From IMG/VR virus record IMGVR_UViG_3300044644_001839, positions 1-52,886 of that record: 52,886 nt of DNA; one strand, written 5' to 3'. The notes under the pieces were generated by a model that was not told where the DNA came from, did not search any database, and saw only the letters and a list, made by a program, of their open reading frames with translations. Shown one piece after another: positions 16,511 to 23,874 of the stretch. Source of the stretch: a virus. Each line of letters begins with the position of its first letter. The stretch's first letter is position 1. The translations under genes and the position numbers were made by a program.

Positions 16511-18397
16511 ATGACAGCACATATTAGTCAAAAATTTAAAAAGTTAGATGAGATATCTCACGTCTTATTAAGACCGGGTAGATATATTGGTAGTATCAAT
16601 CCGCATACGGCTGTATCTTATACTATAGCCGATGATAAACATAAGATGATATCAGATGAACTTACTTGGTGCCCAGCATTATTAAAAATATTCGATGAGA
16701 TTATTAGTAATAGTGTTGATTATTCAAAAACTGATTCAGGGACTCATTTAGATACGATTAAAGTTAATGTTGATAAAACAACCGGAGCTATATCGGTTTA
16801 TGATAATGGCGGTATTGTCGTAGTTAAACATCCGGAGCATGATCAATATATTCCGGAGATGATTTTTGAATTGCGAGCTGGTAGTAATTTTAATGATGAT
16901 GAGGATTCGACTTTAACTGGTCAAAATGGTGAAGGTGCTGCATTAACCTCTATTTTCTCGACCTCATTTATAGTCGATACGGCTGATGGTAAGAATAAAT
17001 TTTTACAGACTCATACAAATAATAGTCGGGATAAGACTACTCCGATTATAAAGAAAAGTAAAGAGCATTATACTAAAATTACTTTTATTCCAGATTATCC
17101 TAAATTAAATTTAGAAAATTTATCCGACGGCGATTTTCGTAAAATAGAAAAACGGGTTTATGATGTTGCTGGATGTAATCCTCAATTAAAGATTTATTTT
17201 AATGATAAAAAAATAGATATTAAAAATTTCGAAGATTATATTAAGATGTACGTAGATGAATATATCTACGATCAAAATGATAATTGGAAAGTAGGTATTA
17301 GCAAATCAGATGGTGGATTTTCTCATGTTTCATTTGTAAATAGTACAGAAACTACTATCGGTGGGTTACATGTTAGTTATATAGCGGATCAAATTATAGT
17401 TAAGTTGCGTGAGTTTATTGAAAAGAAGCATAAGATTCAGATAAAACCGAGTGAGATTAAAAATCATTTAAATTTGTTTATTAATTGTAATATTATTAAA
17501 CCTAGATATTCAAGTCAGACTAAAGAAGATATGATAACTGAAATTAAAAATTTCGGAACATCATTTGAAGTTTCTGATAAGTTTATTAAAAATATTATTA
17601 AGTCATCTATTGTTCAAAGTATATTAGATTGGGCCGAAGCGAAAGCAAATGCTAATTTATTAGCAGAAATGCGAAAATTAAATAAAAATACGGATAAAGT
17701 TGATCCTAGTAAGATTATTAAATTAAATGATGCATTAGAAAAGAAAGATAGATCTAAATGTATTTTATTTTTAACTGAGGGAGATTCTGCAGCCAAGGCT
17801 GTTAGTAGTGCTAGAGACCCACAATTGCACGGTATTTTTCCATTAAAAGGTAAGCCAGTTAATGTAAGTACCGTTAAACCTAGAAATTTAATGGATAATG
17901 AAGAATTTCAGAATATATTAACAATAACTGGATTAAAAATCGGAGAAAAGATAACTGATGTAAAGCAATTGCGTTACGGTAAAATATGTTTTTTAACCGA
18001 TCAAGATTTAGATGGATTGCATATTAACGGTTTATTAATTAATATGATCCATACATTTTGGCCTGAGTTATTTGATTTAGGTGTTATCCATAGATTTAAA
18101 ACGCCGTTAATTAAAGTAACTTGCGGTAAGGAGTTAATTGAATTTTATGAAGAACAAGATTTTATTAAATGGAAAAATAAAACTACTAAAAAATATACAT
18201 CGAAATATTTTAAGGGGTTAGGTACTAGTACAGCAGCGGATTTTAAAACTTACTTAGCTAATTTCGATAAGAATTTAATTAAGTATGAGATTGACGATGT
18301 AACGGATGCGGACGCGATTAAATTAGCATTTAGTAAAGATAATGGTAAAACTGGCGAACGTAAAAATTGGTTAAACATTTTAGGCACTGACGAATAG
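16511..18397 (+). CDS. 39: DNA topoisomerase II large subunit (gp39+gp60 in one frame)
   Basis: A 628-residue ATPase/TOPRIM subunit of the T4-type topoisomerase, which passes one duplex through another during replication. The GHKL ATPase motifs are Glu63 and Asn67 in DEIISNSVDYS, DNGG (98-101) and GQNGEGAALT (about 138-147). The TOPRIM domain has LTEGDSAAKA (about 421-430) and FLTDQDLDG (about 495-503) for the catalytic Mg2+. In T4 this protein is split into gp39 and gp60; here it is a single frame. No strong ribosome site precedes the ATG. The medium subunit gp52 follows after two small genes. Confidence 0.95.
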   Translation: MTAHISQKFKKLDEISHVLLRPGRYIGSINPHTAVSYTIADDKHKMISDELTWCPALLKIFDEIISNSVDYSKTDSGTHLDTIKVNVDKTTGAISVYDNGGIVVVKHPEHDQYIPEMIFELRAGSNFNDDEDSTLTGQNGEGAALTSIFSTSFIVDTADGKNKFLQTHTNNSRDKTTPIIKKSKEHYTKITFIPDYPKLNLENLSDGDFRKIEKRVYDVAGCNPQLKIYFNDKKIDIKNFEDYIKMYVDEYIYDQNDNWKVGISKSDGGFSHVSFVNSTETTIGGLHVSYIADQIIVKLREFIEKKHKIQIKPSEIKNHLNLFINCNIIKPRYSSQTKEDMITEIKNFGTSFEVSDKFIKNIIKSSIVQSILDWAEAKANANLLAEMRKLNKNTDKVDPSKIIKLNDALEKKDRSKCILFLTEGDSAAKAVSSARDPQLHGIFPLKGKPVNVSTVKPRNLMDNEEFQNILTITGLKIGEKITDVKQLRYGKICFLTDQDLDGLHINGLLINMIHTFWPELFDLGVIHRFKTPLIKVTCGKELIEFYEEQDFIKWKNKTTKKYTSKYFKGLGTSTAADFKTYLANFDKNLIKYEIDDVTDADAIKLAFSKDNGKTGERKNWLNILGTDE

Positions 18398-18405
18398 GTA
18401 ACATT

Positions 18406-18579
18406 ATGAAAAAAATTATATTATTGTGTGGTTTATTAAGTGGTTGTGCGACATATTATCCACATCCGGGTTATACTGGTTATAATAATTATACTGAATA
18501 TCATCATAATTATTATATACCAACCCCGATACATAGACATGAACATCATTATCAATATTACGGTAATCGTTGGAGATAA
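18406..18579 (+). CDS. Small Tyr/His-rich lipoprotein
   Basis: A 57-residue protein starting at ATG 18406 with TAGGT about 5 bp upstream. MKK, a hydrophobic run and lipobox LLSGC (Cys14) mark it as a lipoprotein. The mature part is unusually rich in Tyr, His, Pro and Asn and ends YYGNRWR. It lies between the two topoisomerase genes. A longer frame in another phase covers it but has low-complexity Ile-rich coding typical of a shadow. An outer-membrane role is inferred. It is too short for a confident o-spanin call. Confidence 0.75.
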   Translation: MKKIILLCGLLSGCATYYPHPGYTGYNNYTEYHHNYYIPTPIHRHEHHYQYYGNRWR

Positions 18580-18580
18580 G

Positions 18581-18838
18581 ATGAATCATTTTACATCGAA
18601 GCGGTATTCATTATTAATGAATCCGGTTTTATTTAGGACTAATAATATTAGATCGTATTCGGTTAATGATAATGGGACTATATCATTAACCTTTACATCT
18701 GGCGCAATTATGCGTTATAATGTTTTAGGGTGTTTAAATGACGTTGCTAGAGATATGTCATATTTTGAACAAGACGATTATAATAAATTGCTCGAATTTT
18801 TACAGCAAATAGAGGAAAAAAGAGCGGATGAAAGTTAA
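18581..18838 (+). CDS. Small protein of unknown function (KTSC-like pattern)
   Basis: An 85-residue protein. I start it at ATG 18581 because GGAGAT lies just upstream; a start at 18440 would give 47 extra low-complexity residues overlapping the lipoprotein gene. The segment SVNDNGTISLTFTSGAIMRYNV looks like the beta-rich core of small KTSC-type domains, followed by a helical C-terminus; the match is weak. Its stop overlaps the gp52 start by 11 bp, so the genes are probably coupled. Confidence 0.7.
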   Translation: MNHFTSKRYSLLMNPVLFRTNNIRSYSVNDNGTISLTFTSGAIMRYNVLGCLNDVARDMSYFEQDDYNKLLEFLQQIEEKRADES

Positions 18839-20132
18839 AGATTTTTTTGATAATGAATTCAAGCAATTTTCTATTGCTGATTGTATACGTTCTATTCCCT
18901 CAGTCGTTGATGGATTTAAACCATCGCAACGAAAATGTATCTTCGGAATGATTAAACGTGGTGAAAATGCGGGCGAAATTAAGGTAGCTCAGGTTTCTGG
19001 GTATATATCCCAAGTAAGTGATTACCATCACGGCGAAGCCAGTTTAAACGAGACTATAGTAGGTTTAGCGCAGAATTATACTGGTAGTAATAATATTAAT
19101 TATTTTAAACCAAATGGCCAATTCGGAAGCCGGTTATCTAGTGAGTCATCGGCTCCTCGTTATATTTTTACTGAATTTACTGATAATTTTAGAAAAATAT
19201 TTAAAAAAGAAGATGATATTATTTTAAATCATTTAGATTCTGATGGGCAATCAATCGAACCCGATTATTATTTACCTATATTACCAAATATATTAATAAA
19301 TGGGGCGCGAGGTATGGGAACTGGTTATGCGACTCATATATTAAAATATAATCCAATAGAATTAAAAGAAAATATATTAGCTTTGTTATCGGGCAAAGAA
19401 CCGCAGCAATTAATGCCTTGGTATAATGGTTTTAAAGGAACCATTAGTATGAATGGTGATCAAGTTTTAAATATAGGCGTTTATGAAATAGTAAATTCAA
19501 CGACCATTAGAGTTACTGAATTACCTATCGGCATTTATCAAGATGATTATAAAGCCCACTGTATTAAATTACAGGAACAAGGTCTTATTAAAGACGTAGA
19601 TGATAGGTCAACTGAATCATCATTCGATTATATTTTTAATGTTCCTAGAACAACGACTCAATTACCGCATGACGCAATATTAACTAAATTTAAATTAATA
19701 GGTAAGGATACCCAAAATTTAACTGCGTGGACGGAAGATGGCTTTATTAAAGTTTTTAAACAAGTTCAGGATATTATTGATTATTTTGTCGCATTTAGAT
19801 TAGAGAAATACGAAGAACGTAGAATTAAATTATTAGAAATACTAAACGAAGAATTAGTTTGGTTATCGGAAAAGCGTAGATTTATTAATTGGTATATTGA
19901 AAATAGTAAGTTATTTTCAAGTAAAAGTAAAAAAGAATTAGAACAATTATTAACTGAAAATAATTTTAATCATATTAATGATTTGTTAGATATACGCTTG
20001 TATCATTTAACGAAAGATGATATATTTAAGCTAGATAAAAATATAGAAAGAATTGAAAAAGATATACAAGCATTAGAAAAAACTAATTGTATTAAAATGT
20101 ATAAAAAAGAACTAGCCGAGCTAGAAATATAA
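18828..20132 (+). CDS. 52: DNA topoisomerase II medium subunit, gp52-like
   Basis: A 434-residue DNA-cleaving subunit of the T4-type topoisomerase (GyrA/ParC-like). Visible motifs are SVVDGFKPSQRKCIFGM (residues 26-42), HHGEASL (67-73), the active-site Tyr112 in APRYIFTEF, and ARGMGTGYATHI for the conserved QGNFG-to-GMAT region. A coiled-coil arm lies in the C-terminal third. Length is close to T4 gp52. It overlaps the preceding small gene and completes the operon with the large subunit. Confidence 0.95.
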   Translation: MKVKDFFDNEFKQFSIADCIRSIPSVVDGFKPSQRKCIFGMIKRGENAGEIKVAQVSGYISQVSDYHHGEASLNETIVGLAQNYTGSNNINYFKPNGQFGSRLSSESSAPRYIFTEFTDNFRKIFKKEDDIILNHLDSDGQSIEPDYYLPILPNILINGARGMGTGYATHILKYNPIELKENILALLSGKEPQQLMPWYNGFKGTISMNGDQVLNIGVYEIVNSTTIRVTELPIGIYQDDYKAHCIKLQEQGLIKDVDDRSTESSFDYIFNVPRTTTQLPHDAILTKFKLIGKDTQNLTAWTEDGFIKVFKQVQDIIDYFVAFRLEKYEERRIKLLEILNEELVWLSEKRRFINWYIENSKLFSSKSKKELEQLLTENNFNHINDLLDIRLYHLTKDDIFKLDKNIERIEKDIQALEKTNCIKMYKKELAELEI

Positions 20133-20204
20133 AATGATTAGTTAAGTTAAATATATGTGTTAGTTGAGGTTTTTTTTATTATTAATGTTATTTAAGGATA
20201 GATA

Positions 20205-20561
20205 ATGAGTATAGATAATAAACTTTGTTTAACCGCCACCAAAACCGGACTTCCCGGAATTATAACGATTTATACTAAAGATTGTAATGGATTACCGATT
20301 AAATATATACCAGATAAAAACGAACCCGATGTTTATATTACTATGTCACCTAGAGATTATCGGTATGCTTGCAATTCATATCCTATTGATTGGGAATTAT
20401 TAGATAAATTTACGATGTGGGTAATAACCCAAACTAAAAATATATTATCTTATCATTATTTTGGGGCTGACATGACAAAATCAGAACTTGATGATTTACT
20501 TAGTTTGATCCATCCATTAACTGACGATGAAATATCGACATTAAATAAACGCAGAATATAA
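20205..20561 (+). CDS. Hypothetical protein downstream of topoisomerase
   Basis: A 118-residue soluble protein with AAGGAT 7 bp before ATG. It has two Cys, several Tyr-rich segments (SPRDYRYACNSYPIDWE) and an acidic C-terminal helix. I do not recognise it. It lies 72 bp past gp52 in the same direction, and a bidirectional terminator follows. A T-rich run (20171-20178) precedes it but no clear hairpin. Confidence 0.7.
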   Translation: MSIDNKLCLTATKTGLPGIITIYTKDCNGLPIKYIPDKNEPDVYITMSPRDYRYACNSYPIDWELLDKFTMWVITQTKNILSYHYFGADMTKSELDDLLSLIHPLTDDEISTLNKRRI

Positions 20562-20587
20562 AAAAGGGGCTTTTTAAGCCCCTTTTG
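20561..20587. terminator. Bidirectional terminator
   Basis: Stem AAAAGGGGCTT / AAGCCCCTTTT with a TTT loop, immediately after the plus-strand stop at 20561 and before the convergent minus-strand stop at 20591. Confidence 0.95.
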
Positions 20588-20590
20588 TTT

Positions 20591-21835
20591 TTATTTTTTA
20601 GATTTTTTTTTGGCTTTTTCTTTATTTAAATCTTCCTGCCATTTAGGAACCCATTTTTCTTTTTTGGCTTTTTTGATCGCTTTATCAACTGAACCTTTAT
20701 ATTCATCAGTTCCTGATTCAATTTTACCATCGCCGTCATAGTCTTTGCTTGCTTTTTTAGCTTTCGATTTAGCTTTAGATTTTGATTTCCCCATACAAGC
20801 TTCATTCATAATACGTTCTGCAACTAATTTAAGTTTTTCTTCGTATGATAAATCAGATGATTCATTAATAATTACAGTTGATGTAATTGAATCATCGAGT
20901 GTTGATAAGAAAGAAAATTCGCCGAATGATTCACGAACACCTTCTTCGCCGTCAACATGATAATGCTTTTTAATTAATATATTTAAAAGATCTTTATAAC
21001 CTTCAAATTGACTTAAGTATGTAATATCGCCGGGGACTTTAATAATATTTTCATTCTTTTCGTTTTGGAATTCGTTTTTAGCAACAATGATACAAAATTT
21101 ACGAACTGATGTACTAGTTGGATTCGAACTGGCACTTTTACCGGCCCAAATAACGATAACGTCATTCTCACCACCTGAATTATAACTATCAAACAAATTA
21201 TCACTACTATCGACCGCAGTACACCATTTTACTTTACCTTCAGAATCAAAAGGACGTAAGAATGTTTGGCCGAATTGAATCGATTGTTGTTTACTACCTA
21301 ATTTAACGGCATAAAAGCCTTCGTGATGTGGATCATTAATAATAACTTGACCGTAAGCGCCAAACCCACCTTTATTAACTATACGAGTTAATGATGATTT
21401 TGCGGTTGAAGTTTTAGCAAATTGATCTAATATGTGAGTAAACTCATGAAAATCATTATATGCTGGGTTATTAATATCATTTTGCGGTAAATTAGCTGAA
21501 TGAGTTTCAAAATAAGCTAATTCCTCTTTAACTGCTTTAAATTGATTTAATGAGAAGCTATTAGGCTGAGCATACCATTGGCAAATACGTTTTAAGTATT
21601 TTGCTTTAGTTGCCGGAGTAACCATATGCAAACCAATCCATTTAATAACTTCTAATGAAGTTTGTAAATTTTCTGCACCTAATCCTTCGGGTAAACGTTT
21701 AGCTTCAGATTGGTATTTTTGCCAAACTGGTAAGCTGATACTTTTATCATTATTAATATCATCTTCTTTTGCTTCGAGTAACAATTGACTTTCGGATAGT
21801 AATCCAGCCAATTGTAAAATGCGATCTAATTCCAT
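20591..21835 (-). CDS. KWCTA-motif virion protein with head-targeting-like leader and DxDGDG tail
   Basis: A 414-residue protein. The N-terminus MELDRILQLAGLLSE ends in L-x-E, fitting prohead-protease cleavage, and resembles the C-terminus of the scaffold protein (ILRLAGLG). The middle has KWCTAVD (residues 203-209) followed by a beta-rich segment (DVIVIWAG...KFCIIVAKN), a pattern I recall from phage proteins of unknown function. The C-terminus has a Lys-rich stretch and the loop DYDGDGKIES, like a calcium-binding EF-hand loop, then KGSVDKAIKKAKKE. A late box lies upstream, and it is divergent from gp21. I infer a head-packaged protein. Confidence 0.75.
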   Translation of the reverse strand: MELDRILQLAGLLSESQLLLEAKEDDINNDKSISLPVWQKYQSEAKRLPEGLGAENLQTSLEVIKWIGLHMVTPATKAKYLKRICQWYAQPNSFSLNQFKAVKEELAYFETHSANLPQNDINNPAYNDFHEFTHILDQFAKTSTAKSSLTRIVNKGGFGAYGQVIINDPHHEGFYAVKLGSKQQSIQFGQTFLRPFDSEGKVKWCTAVDSSDNLFDSYNSGGENDVIVIWAGKSASSNPTSTSVRKFCIIVAKNEFQNEKNENIIKVPGDITYLSQFEGYKDLLNILIKKHYHVDGEEGVRESFGEFSFLSTLDDSITSTVIINESSDLSYEEKLKLVAERIMNEACMGKSKSKAKSKAKKASKDYDGDGKIESGTDEYKGSVDKAIKKAKKEKWVPKWQEDLNKEKAKKKSKK

Positions 21836-21868
21836 TGCGTGATACCTATTAAAATATATGAATTATGA

Positions 21869-21876
21869 TATTTATC
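21869..21876 (-). promoter_or_regulatory. Late promoter box GATAAATA
   Basis: GATAAATA on the minus strand, 34 bp before the KWCTA gene. Together with the box at 21889-21896 it forms a divergent pair. Confidence 0.6.
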
Positions 21877-21888
21877 AGTAGATTCGTT

Positions 21889-21896
21889 GATAAATA
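21889..21896 (+). promoter_or_regulatory. Late promoter box GATAAATA before gp21
   Basis: GATAAATA on the plus strand, 25 bp before the prohead protease gene. Confidence 0.6.
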
Positions 21897-21920
21897 TTTG
21901 GATATTCTAATATTTAACGG

Positions 21921-22577
21921 ATGACGTACAAAATGAAAACACAATTTTTAGTTGAGACTTTGACCTACGATCAGGGTAATTTGATCCAAGAATCAGTCGT
22001 AGATACCGAAGGTAAAAATTTATACTTATCTGGTTGCTTTATGCAAGCAGAAACAAAAAACAGAAACGGTAGAATTTATCCAATTACTGAAATGCAAAAT
22101 GCCGTTGCTAGATTAACTGAACAAATTAAACAAACCGGCGGTGTTTGGGGTGAATTAGATCACCCACCATCATTACAAGTAGCTAGCGATCGAGTAAGCC
22201 ATGTAATACAAGAATTACGAGTTGAAGGTAATAATGTTTATGGTAAAGCTAAAATTCTAAATACTCCAATGGGCCAAATCGCTAAAGTTTTAATTACTGA
22301 AAGTGGTGTTAAACCTGGCGTAAGTAGCCGTGGTGCAGGAGAAGTAAACGAGCAAGGTATAGTAAGTGGATTTAATTTAATTACGGTTGATATAGTTGGA
22401 ACACCAAGCTGCGCAAGCGCATATCCAACATCAATTTATGAATCATTAGATGAATCAGTTAAAGGTCGTCGTATTTTAACACTAGCTGAATCAGTACAAG
22501 AAGATCAATCAGCTCAAAAATATTTAGTGACTGAAATTAAAAAATGGTTGGATAGTAGTTTATTTGTAAAAAAATAA
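21921..22577 (+). CDS. 21: Prohead maturation protease, gp21-like
   Basis: A 218-residue serine protease of the T4 gp21 type (S78/U9-like, herpesvirus-assemblin fold). It cuts the scaffold and head proteins after (L/I)-x-E during maturation. GELDHPPS carries the catalytic His81, and GVSSRGAGEV the catalytic Ser (135 or 136). GCFMQAETKNRNGRIYP is the conserved N-terminal block. ATG 21921 and ATG 21933 are both possible; GGA lies better for 21933, which would remove four residues. The segment TLAESVQED near the C-terminus could be a self-cleavage site. A convergent terminator follows. Confidence 0.95.
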   Translation: MTYKMKTQFLVETLTYDQGNLIQESVVDTEGKNLYLSGCFMQAETKNRNGRIYPITEMQNAVARLTEQIKQTGGVWGELDHPPSLQVASDRVSHVIQELRVEGNNVYGKAKILNTPMGQIAKVLITESGVKPGVSSRGAGEVNEQGIVSGFNLITVDIVGTPSCASAYPTSIYESLDESVKGRRILTLAESVQEDQSAQKYLVTEIKKWLDSSLFVKK

Positions 22578-22583
22578 GCAGAA

Positions 22584-22608
22584 AAATGGGGGCTAAAAGC
22601 CCCCATTA
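22584..22608. terminator. Bidirectional terminator between gp21 and PhoH genes
   Basis: Stem AATGGGGGCT / AGCCCCCATT with an AAA loop between convergent genes. Confidence 0.95.
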
Positions 22609-22611
22609 TTG

Positions 22612-23295
22612 TTACTGAGAATAAGCGATTAAGATATCTTTACAAATACCAGAACGAACAACATCGTCGATTGTAAAATTAACCCATCCGACGTTATTAA
22701 CTGATTTTAATCTAGTTAATGCGTCAGCTAAGCCCGATTCACCTTTTATATCAGATTGAACAACATCACCATCAATAATTACTTTGCAATTTTCCCCAAT
22801 GCGAGTCAAAAACATTTTCATTTGAGCTGGAGTTGTATTTTGTGCTTCATCTAATATAACAATAGCATCTTCAAATGTAGAACCACGAAGATAAGCCAAT
22901 GGTTTAGCTTCGATGATTTTGCGCTTAATAAGATATTCGGTAAATGATTGGCCTAATCGTTTATTTAATATCGATATAATCGGATCAAAATACGGTGCAA
23001 TTTTTTCCTCTAATTCGCCAGGAAGATGCCCTAATTTTTCACCCGCTTCTACTATAGGTCGAGTAATAATAATTTTCGAAATACGTTTTGCTTTTAACTG
23101 CTCGGCCGCATAAGATAATGCGACATAAGATTTACCAGTACCAGCAACACCAACCCCAAAGGTTAAAATGTTGTGTTTAATTGAATTCAAATACCGATGT
23201 TGAGTATTTGTTAATGTTACAATTTCCTTTGGTTCTAATTCCAACAATTCATTTGGTTGTTGATCTCGTTTAACGCGTTTCGTAGTTTTCGACAT
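22612..23295 (-). CDS. phoH: PhoH-like P-loop ATPase
   Basis: A 227-residue PhoH-family protein. It has Walker A GVGVAGTGKSYVAL (residues 47-60), ITRPIVEAGEKLGHLPGE, Walker B VILDEAQN (about 145-152), and the closing region IDGDVVQSD...FTIDDVVRSGICKDI. PhoH proteins are common in marine and T4-like phages; an RNA helicase or nuclease-linked role is proposed for cellular relatives, but the phage role is unsettled. GAGGG lies about 10 bp before ATG. A late-like box at 23335-23342 precedes it, and it converges on gp21. Confidence 0.93.
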   Translation of the reverse strand: MSKTTKRVKRDQQPNELLELEPKEIVTLTNTQHRYLNSIKHNILTFGVGVAGTGKSYVALSYAAEQLKAKRISKIIITRPIVEAGEKLGHLPGELEEKIAPYFDPIISILNKRLGQSFTEYLIKRKIIEAKPLAYLRGSTFEDAIVILDEAQNTTPAQMKMFLTRIGENCKVIIDGDVVQSDIKGESGLADALTRLKSVNNVGWVNFTIDDVVRSGICKDILIAYSQ

Positions 23296-23334
23296 TATTT
23301 TGATCCCTCAGTTAGTACCGCAACAATATCGAAT

Positions 23335-23342
23335 TATTTATT
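23335..23342 (-). promoter_or_regulatory. Possible late promoter box AATAAATA before phoH
   Basis: AATAAATA on the minus strand, 40 bp upstream of the PhoH start and past the preceding terminator. Confidence 0.5.
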
Positions 23343-23353
23343 CCCGTAAAAAG

Positions 23354-23380
23354 AAAAAGCCGATTAAAAATCGGCTTTTT
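23354..23380 (-). terminator. Terminator after the acidic core gene
   Basis: Stem AAAAAGCCGATT / AATCGGCTTTTT with a 3-base loop, 30 bp past the stop at 23410. Confidence 0.95.
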
Positions 23381-23409
23381 ATCTAACTAAATATTTAAAT
23401 ATTTAGTTA

Positions 23410-23745
23410 TTATCTCATGCATTCTTCGTCTTCGTCTTCGATTGAATCGTCGTCTTCGTTGTCTGCATCAAAATCATCTTCATCTGAATATTCACGATCT
23501 TCATAATTCTCATCGTCATCTTCATCTTCTTCTTTATCTTCATCTTCATCTGAATATTCAGCATCTTCATCATCTTCTTCTGATGATTCGCCTTCTTCAT
23601 CTGAATATTTGTCTTCGTCTTCGTCTTCATCTTCTTCGATGATTTGTTTGAATTTACCAGTCAAATAATCATGGAATGCACTTTCAGCTAATGCATCATC
23701 TTTTTTTAATACTGCATCAAGCATTTCAGCTAATTTTTCAGTCAT
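23410..23745 (-). CDS. Highly acidic prohead core protein, gp67-like
   Basis: A 111-residue protein. Residues 1-36 form a helical head (MTEKLAEMLDAVLKKDDALAE...), and the rest is almost entirely Asp, Glu, Ser and Tyr. This make-up matches the small acidic prohead core proteins of T4-like phages (gp67/gp68), which form part of the scaffold and are digested by gp21. The ribosome site AGGAG and a late box at 23795-23802 support late expression. Two other open frames over this region are shadows caused by its repeated GAA/GAT codons. The gp67 identity rests on composition, length and context. Confidence 0.75.
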   Translation of the reverse strand: MTEKLAEMLDAVLKKDDALAESAFHDYLTGKFKQIIEEDEDEDEDKYSDEEGESSEEDDEDAEYSDEDEDKEEDEDDDENYEDREYSDEDDFDADNEDDDSIEDEDEECMR

Positions 23746-23794
23746 TTGGTTAACTCCTAATTGGTATTATAGTAGGGTAAAAAATATAATTATA

Positions 23795-23802
23795 TATTTA
23801 TC
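23795..23802 (-). promoter_or_regulatory. Late promoter box GATAAATA
   Basis: GATAAATA on the minus strand, 50 bp before the acidic core gene. Confidence 0.6.
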
Positions 23803-23833
23803 TTACCCATTATGGAATAGATATATTTAGCCA

Positions 23834-23841
23834 AATAAATA
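23834..23841 (+). promoter_or_regulatory. Possible late promoter box AATAAATA
   Basis: AATAAATA on the plus strand, 34 bp before the tape-measure-like gene, divergent from the box at 23795-23802. Confidence 0.45.
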
Positions 23842-23874
23842 TGTAATAAGTTAATTTTGATTAGGTGATATTTA

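Noticed and set aside
17614-17796. Minus-strand frame of 60 codons inside gp39
   Set aside because: Shadow of the topoisomerase coding sequence.
18440-18580. N-terminal extension of the 85-residue gene
   Set aside because: The extra 47 residues are Ile-rich low complexity and overlap the lipoprotein frame; the start at 18581 has GGAGAT.
20745-21204. Frames opposite to or within the KWCTA gene
   Set aside because: Shadows of the 414-residue gene.
23415-23642. Lys/Met-rich and His/Leu-rich frames over the acidic core gene
   Set aside because: They arise from repeated GAA and GAT codons read in other frames.
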